From Rhodovarius lipocyclicus (GTDB lineage: Bacteria > Pseudomonadota > Alphaproteobacteria > Acetobacterales > Acetobacteraceae), in NCBI RefSeq assembly GCF_009900765.1, contig NZ_JAAABL010000040.1:1-32632 (forward strand): DNA of 32,632 nt, read 5' to 3'. The notes below the pieces were generated by a model. That model was not told the origin of the DNA. It did not search any database and saw nothing but the letters and a program-made list of their open reading frames with translations. How positions within the stretch are numbered: the stretch's first letter is position 1; each line of letters begins with the position of its first letter. Position numbers and translations under genes: made by a program. Positions 8,730 to 16,120 of the stretch are shown here, one piece after another.

Positions 8730-9506
8730 TCAACGATCCTGCCATTTCCCTGGACGTTTATTGAGGAAGGCATCAATGCCCTCCCTGGCGTCTTCGGCCA
8801 TCAGGTTATCTACCATGACCGCCGAGGCGATGTCATAGGCTTGTTGCAGTGCGTGGTGCTCCTGGGCCAGGAATCCCGCCTTGCCCATCCGGATGGTGCG
8901 GGCGGAGCGCCCGGCGATGCCCGCCGCCAGCGCCAGCGCCGCCGCCCGGGCATCGGGCGCCACCTGGTTGATCAGCCCCATGGCCAGTGCCTCCGTCGCC
9001 GGGACCATGCGGCCGGTCAGCAGCATCTCCATCGCCCGCTTGCGCGGCACGTTGCGGGACAGCGCGACGGCGGGGGTGGAGCAGAACAGGCCGATATCCA
9101 CCCCGGGGGTGCAGAATGCCGCCGCCGGGGCGGCCACGGCCAGGTCGCAGCTGGCCACCAGCTGGCAGCCGGCGGCGGTGGCCACGCCCTCCACCGCCGC
9201 GATCACCGGCACCGGGTGTTCCGCCACCGCCCGCATCACGGCCGAGCACGCGGCCATGGTGCGCGCGAAGAAGCCCCGGCCGCCATCGGTCTGGACGCGG
9301 GCGGCGGTGAGCTCGCGCAGGTCATGCCCGGCGCAGAAGGCCGGGCCCTCGGCCATCAGCACCACGCAGCGGGCGCCGCGCGCATCCGCCAGGGCGGCGG
9401 ACAGGGCCTCCAGCATCTCCAGCGACAGCGCGTTGCGCGCGGCCGGGCGGTTGAGCGCAATGGTGGCGACGCCGTTCGGCAGCCGCTCCTGGAGCAGCAG
9501 GGTCAT
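8730..9506 (-). CDS. Enoyl-CoA hydratase/isomerase-family protein (ECHDC3-like crotonase)
   Basis: A 258-aa crotonase-fold protein. The first oxyanion-hole/CoA segment is FCAGHDLREL (57-66) and the second is ATAAGCQLVASCDLAVA. Where classical hydratases carry two catalytic glutamates (GGGCEL and QPE), this protein has Q115 (GCQL) and G135 (TPGVD). It resembles the ECHDC3 subgroup, which shares the GCQL and GLFCSTP signatures. Hydratase activity is therefore doubtful; an isomerase, thioesterase-like or scaffold role is possible. It sits directly upstream of, and is coupled to, the acyl-CoA synthetase. Confidence 0.88.
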   Translation of the reverse strand: MTLLLQERLPNGVATIALNRPAARNALSLEMLEALSAALADARGARCVVLMAEGPAFCAGHDLRELTAARVQTDGGRGFFARTMAACSAVMRAVAEHPVPVIAAVEGVATAAGCQLVASCDLAVAAPAAAFCTPGVDIGLFCSTPAVALSRNVPRKRAMEMLLTGRMVPATEALAMGLINQVAPDARAAALALAAGIAGRSARTIRMGKAGFLAQEHHALQQAYDIASAVMVDNLMAEDAREGIDAFLNKRPGKWQDR

Positions 9507-9576
9507 GATGCTTGTCGTTCCCTCGCGGACCGGGGGGTTCAGCCCCCCTGGTGCCTCGGGCGTATCAAAGCATCTT

Positions 9577-9601
9577 CCGCCGCGCGGGGAAGCCCCGGCG
9601 G
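9577..9601 (-). terminator. GC-rich hairpin after the DapA-family gene
   Basis: CCGCC (9577-9581) pairs with GGCGG (9597-9601), and GGGG (9586-9589) pairs with CCCC (9593-9596), with a small internal bulge. A second inverted repeat, GGGGGG-TTCAG-CCCCCC, lies at 9532-9548. Both fall in the 105-bp gap between the DapA-family gene and the crotonase gene on the minus strand. The lack of a clear U-tract makes termination uncertain; they could instead be attenuating or mRNA-stabilising structures. Confidence 0.35.
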
Positions 9602-9611
9602 AGGCGGGGCC

Positions 9612-10604
9612 TCAGCCCACCGCCCGCAGCCGGCGGCGGCGCGCGATGGGGCGCAGCGCTTCCCGCAGCGCTTCCTCCTGGGCCACCAGGCTGGGCACGA
9701 CCTCCAGCAGATGGGCGCAGGTGGTCTTCGCCGCGCGCATCAGCGGCAGCCGGGGCACCGGGTCGCACAGTTTCAGCAGGCCCAGCGCGGCCTTCACCGG
9801 GATGGGGTTGGGCTCCAGGAACATCGCCTCATGCAAGGGCGCCAGCAGCTGGTTCAGCCGCGTGGCCTCCGCCACATCGGCGTGGTCCCAGGCGGCATGC
9901 AGCGCCGCGCACAGCCCCGGCACCACATTGGCGCTGACGGAGATGCAGCCCTGCCCGCCCATCGCCCGATGGGCCAGCGCCGTCGCGTCATCGCCCGAGA
10001 ATTGCAGGAAATCCGCCCCGCACAGCCGCCGCAGCCGCAGGGGGCGGGCCAGGTCGGCGGTCGCGTCCTTCAGGCCGGTGCACAGCCCTTCGTCGCGCAG
10101 CCGGGCGATGGTTTCGTCCGCGAAGGCGACCCCGGCGCGGGAGGGCACGTCGTACAGCGTGATGGGCAGCCCGCAGACGGCGGCGATGGCGCGCAGATGC
10201 GCCCGCAGCCCCTCCTGCGTCGGGCGGATATAGGGCGGGGGCGAGACCAGCAGGCCGGTGGCGCCGCAGCGCTCGGCGGCCTCGGCCAGGGCCATGGCGG
10301 CCTCGGTGGCCGGGGCGCCCACGCCGGCGATCACCGGCACCCGCCCGCCCACGGCCCGCGCCACGGCGCGGATGGCCAGGGCGTGCTCGGTGGGGCGCAG
10401 CGCCGGGCCCTCACCCGTGCTGCCGCACACCACCACACCGCCGGAGCCCGCCGCCACCGCCCGCGTGGCCAGCCGGGCCAGGCTTTCCGTATCCAGCGTG
10501 CAGGGGTTTTCCGGAAGGAAGGGCGTGGGCAAGGCCGGGATGGACCCGTGCGGGATGGTGGGGCCCTGGATCAGCTGCATCAGCCCGTCGCGCATGGCGT
10601 TCAT
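9612..10604 (-). CDS. Dihydrodipicolinate synthase (DapA)-family aldolase
   Basis: A 330-aa class I aldolase of the DapA/NAL family. The pyruvate-carboxylate motif GSTGEG is at 61-66. The catalytic tyrosine and substrate arginine lie in YDVPSRAG (Y151, R156), and the Schiff-base lysine is in GLKDATAD (K179). The SRAG arginine favours genuine 4-hydroxy-tetrahydrodipicolinate synthase-like chemistry, but many catabolic family members look the same. The context here (CoA ligase, crotonase, amidases) is catabolic rather than lysine biosynthetic. The ATG at 10604 overlaps the stop of the upstream 140-aa gene by 4 nt (ATGA), so the two are translationally coupled. The frame is open further upstream but that part is out-of-frame noise from the neighbour. 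Confidence 0.85.
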   Translation of the reverse strand: MNAMRDGLMQLIQGPTIPHGSIPALPTPFLPENPCTLDTESLARLATRAVAAGSGGVVVCGSTGEGPALRPTEHALAIRAVARAVGGRVPVIAGVGAPATEAAMALAEAAERCGATGLLVSPPPYIRPTQEGLRAHLRAIAAVCGLPITLYDVPSRAGVAFADETIARLRDEGLCTGLKDATADLARPLRLRRLCGADFLQFSGDDATALAHRAMGGQGCISVSANVVPGLCAALHAAWDHADVAEATRLNQLLAPLHEAMFLEPNPIPVKAALGLLKLCDPVPRLPLMRAAKTTCAHLLEVVPSLVAQEEALREALRPIARRRRLRAVG

Positions 10605-11023
10605 CGCGCGGCCTCCCGTTCCGGCACGCGGCAGGTCAGCAGCACCCCGCCCTCGGCGCGGGCGCGCAGCCGGGCGCGGCGGAAGCCATGGGCCTGCAGC
10701 GCGCGGCCGACCTCGCGGCCCATGGACGCGGCGGCGCCCTTCAGCCCGATGGCCAGGCGGCCGCCCGGGGGCAGCGCGCGCCTGGCGCTCTCGGCGACGG
10801 CTTCCGCTTCCTCGGCGGAGGTGACGCCGGGGGCGACGACCAGGTCCGCCGCGTCCGGATGATGCGGCGGAGCGACCATCGCCACCGCCGAGCGGCAGCC
10901 CCGGCGCAGGGCGGCGCAGAGCAGCCCCAGCCGGTCGCCGCCGATGACCAGCACCCGGTCGGCGGGGCCGGCCTTGGCGATGTCCAGCAGGGTCGGGGAA
11001 GGGCGCGATAAGACAAGAGACAT
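10601..11023 (-). CDS. Small Rossmann-like protein, hypothetical
   Basis: A 140-aa protein of unknown function. The segment DRVLVIGGDRLGLLCAALRR resembles a nucleotide/SAM-binding beta-alpha unit. A later stretch (ARRALPPGGRLAIGLKG) resembles the region after strand 4 of class I methyltransferases, so this may be a shortened methyltransferase-like fold. The start at 11023 is chosen over an ATG four codons upstream because GGAGG lies 5 nt before it. Its stop overlaps the start of the DapA-family gene (ATGA), which suggests the two are made together. No enzyme assignment is justified. Confidence 0.7.
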   Translation of the reverse strand: MSLVLSRPSPTLLDIAKAGPADRVLVIGGDRLGLLCAALRRGCRSAVAMVAPPHHPDAADLVVAPGVTSAEEAEAVAESARRALPPGGRLAIGLKGAAASMGREVGRALQAHGFRRARLRARAEGGVLLTCRVPEREAAR

Positions 11024-11117
11024 GATGTCCTCCATGCCGGGAACATCGCGCCGTGGGCCGCAAGGGGGCCATTCGAAGACAGGCCCCGGGATACAAGAAG
11101 GGCGTAAGGGCGCCCGC

Positions 11118-11738
11118 TCAGTGGTTCCGCTGGGTCAGCGCCGCGATCACCCCATCCGTGTCCATGATATCGGCATAGCGGCGGCCGACATCGGCCAGGT
11201 TCTGGTCATGCGCGGCCTGGGTGTGGTCCCCCACCGCGTCATGCGGCACGATCACGCGGAAGCCATGACTGAACGCGTCGATCACGCTGGCGCGGATACA
11301 GCCGGAGGTGATGCACCCCGTCACGATCGTGGTGTCGATGCCGTGCCGCGCCAGGATGGCGGCGCAGGGTGTCGCGAAGAAGATCGACGGCGCGCCCTTC
11401 ATCAGCACAACATCGGGCTGTTCGGCGGCGATGCGCGGGTCCAGCTCCACGCTCTCAGTGCCGGCCAGCAGGTCGTACACCGGGGCGGCCTTCCAGCGCG
11501 GCACGGCGGCGCGGCTGTAATACCCGTTCACGCAGGCGATGATCAGCGCGCCCGCGGCCTTCGCCGCGCGCATCAGCCGCACGGTGTTGTCCACCGCCGC
11601 GTCCACCATGGGCGCGCCGCCCATCGGCATGGACGGGTCGGTGAAGCCGCGCTGGAAATCCACCACCAGCAGGGCGGGCTTTTCGCCAAACCCCACCGCC
11701 TCGGAGCCATAGCCCCGGCTTGCATAGATGTCGCTCAT
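11118..11738 (-). CDS. Isochorismatase-family cysteine hydrolase (maleamate/N-carbamoylsarcosine amidase-like)
   Basis: A 206-aa cysteine hydrolase. The catalytic triad is D27 in LLVVDFQRGF, K114 in VLMKGAPSIFF and C147 in TGCITSGCIRAS. The TSGC(I/V)RAS form is typical of the N-carbamoylsarcosine amidase/maleamate amidohydrolase (NicF) branch rather than of true isochorismatases. It would hydrolyse a small amide to acid and ammonia. The start at 11738 lies only 39 bp from the start of the divergent M20 amidohydrolase gene. It is followed on the same strand, after 94 bp, by the 140-aa gene and the DapA-family gene. A nearby NicX-like gene (18.1 kb) makes a NicF-like role worth testing. Confidence 0.88.
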   Translation of the reverse strand: MSDIYASRGYGSEAVGFGEKPALLVVDFQRGFTDPSMPMGGAPMVDAAVDNTVRLMRAAKAAGALIIACVNGYYSRAAVPRWKAAPVYDLLAGTESVELDPRIAAEQPDVVLMKGAPSIFFATPCAAILARHGIDTTIVTGCITSGCIRASVIDAFSHGFRVIVPHDAVGDHTQAAHDQNLADVGRRYADIMDTDGVIAALTQRNH

Positions 11739-11777
11739 GGCGGAAGCATTGTCTGACAAGCCGCGTGGGGTGAAGAC

Positions 11778-13205
11778 ATGTCGATGAACACCGAAGAGAT
11801 CTGGCGCCTGGCCGATGCCGCCAAGGGCCCGATGATTGAGCTTTCTGACCGCATCTGGGGCATGCCGGAGCTGTGCTACAACGAGCACCGCAGCTGCGCC
11901 GAGCACACCAAGGCGCTGTACGACCACGGCTTCCGCGTGACGGAGAACCTGACGGGCATCCCCACCGCCGTGATGGGTGAGGCCGGCGAGGGTGGCCCCG
12001 TGATCGCCATCCTGGGCGAATACGACGCGCTGCCCGGCCTGTCCCAGGAATCGGGCGTGGCCGAACCCCGCCCGACGCCCGGCGACGGCACCGGCCATGG
12101 CTGCGGCCACAACTTGCTGGGCTCGGCCTCCATGCTCGCCGCCATCGCGGTGAAGGACTGGCTGAAGGCCAACAACATCCCCGGCCGCGTGCGCTACTAC
12201 GGCTGCCCGGCCGAGGAAGGCGGCGCCGCGAAAGGATTTCTTGTTCGCGACGGCGCCTTCGACGACGTGGACATGGCGATCTGCTGGCACCCCAGCGCCT
12301 TCCATGGGCTGAATGAGCCGCTGTCGCTGGCCAACACCCGCATCGACTTCACCTTCACCGGCCGCGCCAGCCATGCCGCCGCCGCGCCGCATCTGGGCCG
12401 TTCGGCGCTGGATGCCGTGGAGCTGATGAGCGTCGGCGTGAACTACATGCGTGAGCACATGCCCAGCGACGCGCGCATCCACTACGCCTACCTCGATGCC
12501 GGCGGCGTGGCGCCGAACGTGGTGCAGCCCAAGGCCACCGTGCGCTACCTGATCCGCGCGCGTGACGTGACGGAGCTGAACCAGCTGGTGACGCGGGTGC
12601 GGAAAATCTCCGACGGCGCGGCCCTGATGACCGAGACGAAGGTGGAGACGCGGGTGATCTCCGCCGTGTCCAACCTGCTCGGCAACAAGGTGCTGGAGGA
12701 GGTGATGCAGCGGAACCTGGAGCGGCTGGGCCCCGTGCCCTTCGACGACCTGGACCGCGCGCGCGCCGCCGAATTCCAGGCGACGCTGTCGGCCGAGGAC
12801 ATCAGCAGCGCCTGGCGCCGCGCCGGCGTGCCGGAGCGCAAGGGTGTCTCCCTGTGCGACATCGTGGTGCCGCGCGACGCGAAGCCCGAGAAGATGATCG
12901 GCAGCACCGATGTGGGCGATGTGAGCTGGAAGGTGCCGACCGTGCAGGCGCGCGGCGCCACCTATGCCATCGGCACGCCGGGCCATTCCTGGCAGCTGAC
13001 CGGCCAGGGCAAGCTGCCGGCCGCCCATAAGGGCATGGTGCATGTGGCCAAGGCGATGGCGGGCGTCGCCGTCGATGCCTTCAAGGACCCGGCGACGCTG
13101 GCGGCCGCCAAGGCCGAGCATGCGGAGCGCATGGCCGTGCAGCCCTATGTCTGCCCGCTGCCTGAGGGTGCGAAGCCCGCGCTGGGGATGAGCCTGGCGG
13201 TGTGA
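11778..13205 (+). CDS. M20-family metallo-amidohydrolase (AbgB-like)
   Basis: A 475-aa zinc-dependent amidohydrolase of the M20D (AbgB/p-aminobenzoyl-glutamate or indole-acetyl-amino-acid hydrolase) group. Metal and catalytic motifs are visible: GEYDALPG (80-87), GHGCGHN (106-112), PAEEGG (144-149), the CWHPS histidine (171) and a C-terminal GTPGHSWQ histidine. The lid/dimerisation domain lies between about 190 and 310 (FTGRASHAAAAPH). It would cleave an N-acyl amino acid or similar amide. The ATG at 11778 follows GGGGTGAAG. There is no signal peptide, so it is cytoplasmic. It diverges from the cysteine hydrolase, and the two amidases may serve one degradative route. Confidence 0.9.
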   Translation: MSMNTEEIWRLADAAKGPMIELSDRIWGMPELCYNEHRSCAEHTKALYDHGFRVTENLTGIPTAVMGEAGEGGPVIAILGEYDALPGLSQESGVAEPRPTPGDGTGHGCGHNLLGSASMLAAIAVKDWLKANNIPGRVRYYGCPAEEGGAAKGFLVRDGAFDDVDMAICWHPSAFHGLNEPLSLANTRIDFTFTGRASHAAAAPHLGRSALDAVELMSVGVNYMREHMPSDARIHYAYLDAGGVAPNVVQPKATVRYLIRARDVTELNQLVTRVRKISDGAALMTETKVETRVISAVSNLLGNKVLEEVMQRNLERLGPVPFDDLDRARAAEFQATLSAEDISSAWRRAGVPERKGVSLCDIVVPRDAKPEKMIGSTDVGDVSWKVPTVQARGATYAIGTPGHSWQLTGQGKLPAAHKGMVHVAKAMAGVAVDAFKDPATLAAAKAEHAERMAVQPYVCPLPEGAKPALGMSLAV

Positions 13206-13211
13206 CATGGC

Positions 13212-13230
13212 GCGGGGGCCTAGCCCCCGC
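13212..13230. terminator. Bidirectional terminator hairpin
   Basis: The inverted repeat GCGGGGGC-CTA-GCCCCCGC (13212-13230) is perfect, 8 bp per arm, and is followed on the plus strand by CCCTTT. It lies between the convergent M20 amidohydrolase and membrane-protein genes, the expected place for a shared terminator. Confidence 0.6.
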
Positions 13231-13247
13231 CCCTTTGGCCCCGCCCC

Positions 13248-13733
13248 TCAGCGGCGCCGGAACAGGGCGATCGCCGGGCCCAGCACCAGCGCCAGCAGCA
13301 TGCCGCCCGCCACCAGCAGGGTGAGGGTGCGGCTCCAGATCCTGTCCAGCGCCAGGCTGGTGGTGGGCAGTTCGGGGTGCGCCGGGTCGGCCAGCACATG
13401 CACCGTGTAACCGCCCCAATGGAGGTCGGCGAACACGTAGTTCACGTGGCGCGACAGGGCGCGCGGCTTGCCCGGCACGGTCAGCGTCGCGTCGCAGATG
13501 TGCAGCACCAGCTTGGAACTGCAGGAGCCGTTGTCCACGCGCGCGCCCGCCACCGGCACCGCCGTGGCCCGGATGCGCCAATCGGCGATCAGATCAGGCA
13601 GGACATACAGGCCCATGCCGGCGAGCATCGCACCGAATATCAGTGTTCTCAGCACGGTTCCCAGCGCCCGCTTCCAGCCACCCGGCGGCGGCGGCGGGGC
13701 AGGCGGGCGGGGGGCTTCGGCCTGGGTCTGCAT
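13248..13733 (-). CDS. Two-TM membrane protein, hypothetical
   Basis: A 161-aa protein. A Pro-rich N-terminus (about residues 8-18) precedes a transmembrane segment (~26-46, LIFGAMLAGMGLYVLPDLI). A ~85-residue extracytoplasmic domain has two cysteines close together (SCSSKLVLHICD) that could form a disulfide. A second transmembrane helix (~138-157) and a basic RRR tail follow. The start at 13733 is supported by AGGA 7 nt upstream. I do not recognise the family. It is single-gene, convergent with the amidohydrolase and divergent from the DUF1489 gene. Confidence 0.75.
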   Translation of the reverse strand: MQTQAEAPRPPAPPPPPGGWKRALGTVLRTLIFGAMLAGMGLYVLPDLIADWRIRATAVPVAGARVDNGSCSSKLVLHICDATLTVPGKPRALSRHVNYVFADLHWGGYTVHVLADPAHPELPTTSLALDRIWSRTLTLLVAGGMLLALVLGPAIALFRRR

Positions 13734-13847
13734 GCCGGCGATCCTAGCGGGCGCCGCCCGGGCGGACATCACACACCCGGGTGATACCGCGACCAGACCC
13801 GGCTTCCCCTTGCCCGACTCCACCCGGCCCCCCATCCTCAGTCCACG

Positions 13848-14270
13848 ATGCTGAACATGGTGAAACTCTGCGTGGGCGTGCGGGACGTGGCGCATCTGGC
13901 GGCGCTGCAGGCCGCGCGGCTGGCGAACGACCCGCCGCTGCGCCACCAGACGCGCATGGCCCCCAAGCGCCGGGACGAGCTGCTGGCGGGCGGCAGCCTG
14001 TACTGGGTGATCCAGGGGCATGTGCTGGTGCGGCAGCGCTTGGTCGATATCGCCGAGGACAAGTGGGACGACGGCACCCCCTGCACCGGCCTGGTGCTGG
14101 ACCCGGAGCTGGTGCCGGTGCAGGCGCGCGCCATGCGCCCCTTCCAGGGCTGGCGCTATCTGGCGCCGGAAGCAGCACCGCCCGATCTGGGCGCCACCGG
14201 CCCCACGGATGGGCTGGACGCGCTGCCGCCGGAGATGGCGCGGGAACTCAGGGCGCTGTGCCTGATCTGA
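13848..14270 (+). CDS. DUF1489-family protein
   Basis: A 140-aa soluble protein matching the alphaproteobacterial DUF1489 family by its N-terminus (MVKLCVGVRDVAHLAALQ) and the motif GGSLYWVIQGHVLVRQRL. The C-terminal region (MRPFQGWRYLAPEAAP) is also typical of the family. Its function is unknown. The ATG at 13848 is used, though an ATG three codons later also fits. The gene is complete and has normal high-GC codon use. It is a useful marker that the host is an alphaproteobacterium. Confidence 0.85.
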   Translation: MLNMVKLCVGVRDVAHLAALQAARLANDPPLRHQTRMAPKRRDELLAGGSLYWVIQGHVLVRQRLVDIAEDKWDDGTPCTGLVLDPELVPVQARAMRPFQGWRYLAPEAAPPDLGATGPTDGLDALPPEMARELRALCLI

Positions 14271-14377
14271 GGCGGGCCCGCGTTACCACTTCTTACACGC
14301 TCGCCCCATTTGTGCCGAAAACGGCATCCTATATGCACGGAAACGACCGGGGCCTGTCCCGGCGAAGGGAGCATGCC

Positions 14378-14590
14378 ATGCGCAAGATCATGCTGCTGCT
14401 GGTCACCGCCGCCGGTCTGGCGGGGTGTGCCGTGTATCCGGACGGCACGGTGGCGCCCGCGCCTGTCGCGGTGGCGCCGGTCGTGGTCGCGCCGCGCCCG
14501 TATTACTACGGCTATGGCGGGTATTACGCGCCGCGCTACTATGGCTATGGCGGCTATTACCGGGGCGGCGGCTGGGGCCGGCGCTGGTAG
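14378..14590 (+). CDS. Tyr/Gly-rich mini-lipoprotein
   Basis: A 70-aa protein with a lipoprotein signal: MRKIMLLLVTAAG followed by the lipobox LAGC (lipidated Cys17). A Pro/Val/Ala spacer comes next (VAPAPVAVAPVVVAP). The C-terminal third consists of imperfect Tyr-Gly repeats (YYYGYGGYY, RYYGYGGYY) and ends in RGGGWGRRW. It would be anchored in the inner or outer membrane with a low-complexity aromatic tail. Similar small YG-rich lipoproteins occur in proteobacteria without a known role. GGGAG lies 6 nt before the ATG, and the upstream ~100 bp is AT-richer, consistent with its own promoter. Confidence 0.75.
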   Translation: MRKIMLLLVTAAGLAGCAVYPDGTVAPAPVAVAPVVVAPRPYYYGYGGYYAPRYYGYGGYYRGGGWGRRW

Positions 14591-14593
14591 CGC

Positions 14594-16120
14594 CTACTCC
14601 CCTTCCAGCATCCGCCGCAGTTCCGGCAGGCTGACCTTGCCCAGCGCCGTGCGCGGCAGGCTGTCCACCACCACCACGGCGCGCGGGTGCTTGAAGCGCG
14701 CCAAGCGGCCGTCGAAATGGCGCAGCGCCGCCTCGGCGTCGAAGCCCGGGCCCGGCACCACCACGGCCACCGGCACCTCGCCCCAGCGCGGATCGGGGCG
14801 GCCGACCACCGCGCATTCGGCCACACCCGGGGCCTCCCGCAGCACGCGCTCCACCTCGGCGGGGGAGATGTTCTCCCCGCCCGAGATGATGATGTGCTTC
14901 AGCCGGTCGGTGAACCAGAAGCGGCCATCCGCGTCGATGCGGCCCATGTCGCCGGTGCGGTACCAGCCCTCTGGCGTGAAGGCCTCCCGCGTCGCGGCGT
15001 CGTTGTTCCAGTAGCCGCGCATGATGTGCGGGCCGCGCACCAGGATCTCGCCATTCTCCGCGATCATCGCTTCCCCGAACGGGGCGGCGGTGCCGATCGA
15101 GCCGGGGGCGGCCAGCGCTTCCTCACGCGTCTGCGCCACGGCGATGGGCGCGGTTTCCGTGCTGCCATAGACCTGCTGGACCGGCACGCCCTTGGCGTGG
15201 AAGGCCTCGATCAGTTCCACCGGCACGTCGGAGGACCCGGCGCCCGCCGCCCGCAGGCAGGACAGATCCGCCCCCGTCCAGCGCGGATGGCGGATCAGCG
15301 CCGCCATGATGGCGGGCACCACCAGTGTCAGGCTGGGCCGGTCGCGCGCCATGCAGTCGAAGAAGGCCTCGGCGTCGAATTTCTGGTGCAGGATGATCTC
15401 GGACCCGGCCAGCAGCGCCGGCAGGGTCTGGATGTTCAGCCCGCCGACATGGAACAGCGGCAGCATGGTCAGCACGCGGTCGGCCTCGGCCATGCCGAAC
15501 AGGGATTGCGCGTTGCGGGCATTGGCCAGCATCGCCGCCTGCGTCAGCACCGCGCCCTTGGGCCGGCCCGTGGTGCCGGAGGTATAGCAGATCAGCACCG
15601 GCGCCTCCGCGGAGCCCCGGGCCGGGCCCGGCAGCGGCTCCCGCGGCAGCATCCGCCAGGTGGAGGCCCCGATGGTGCCGATGCCGCGCTCCAGCATGAA
15701 GCGCTCGGGCATGCGGTGGCCGAAGCCCTCGACCACAGCGGCCAGCCGGGCGTCATCGGCGATCCAGCACCATTCCTCCTCGGCCAGGCGCCAGTTGATG
15801 GGCACCATGGCCAGCCCCGCCCGGGCACAGGCCAGCAGCGTGGCCAGGTGCACCGCGCCGTTCTGCCCCAGCATGCCGATATGCGGGCGGGAGGGATCGC
15901 GCGCCGCCTCGCGCTCCAGCACGCGGGCCAGCTGGGTGGCCACGCCGTGCAGCTGCGCGAAGGTCAGCGTGCCGTCGGCGTCGCGGATGGCGCGGCGGGT
16001 GGGGTGGCGGAGCGCCACGTCCTCGAACGCCGCCCACAGGGATGCGGGGGCGGGCGGCGGAACCGGAACCAGCCGGGGGGCGGGGCGGCGGCCGGGGAAA
16101 GGAATAACGTTACTGGTCAT
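14594..16120 (-). CDS. Acyl-CoA synthetase (AMP-forming), last gene of the NicX-like operon
   Basis: A 508-aa adenylate-forming CoA ligase. The phosphate loop YTSGTTGRPKG is at 179-189. VYGSTETAP, GWYRTGDMGR and the hinge TDRLKHIIISGGENIS follow, with a C-terminal catalytic lysine in RTALGKVSLPELR. The substrate is probably a short or modified carboxylic acid; the sequence does not define it. The ATG at 16120 overlaps the acyl-CoA dehydrogenase stop by 11 nt, so it is translationally coupled and preferred over upstream ATGs at 16150 and 16138. It converges closely on the lipoprotein gene (3 bp gap). Confidence 0.9.
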   Translation of the reverse strand: MTSNVIPFPGRRPAPRLVPVPPPAPASLWAAFEDVALRHPTRRAIRDADGTLTFAQLHGVATQLARVLEREAARDPSRPHIGMLGQNGAVHLATLLACARAGLAMVPINWRLAEEEWCWIADDARLAAVVEGFGHRMPERFMLERGIGTIGASTWRMLPREPLPGPARGSAEAPVLICYTSGTTGRPKGAVLTQAAMLANARNAQSLFGMAEADRVLTMLPLFHVGGLNIQTLPALLAGSEIILHQKFDAEAFFDCMARDRPSLTLVVPAIMAALIRHPRWTGADLSCLRAAGAGSSDVPVELIEAFHAKGVPVQQVYGSTETAPIAVAQTREEALAAPGSIGTAAPFGEAMIAENGEILVRGPHIMRGYWNNDAATREAFTPEGWYRTGDMGRIDADGRFWFTDRLKHIIISGGENISPAEVERVLREAPGVAECAVVGRPDPRWGEVPVAVVVPGPGFDAEAALRHFDGRLARFKHPRAVVVVDSLPRTALGKVSLPELRRMLEGE

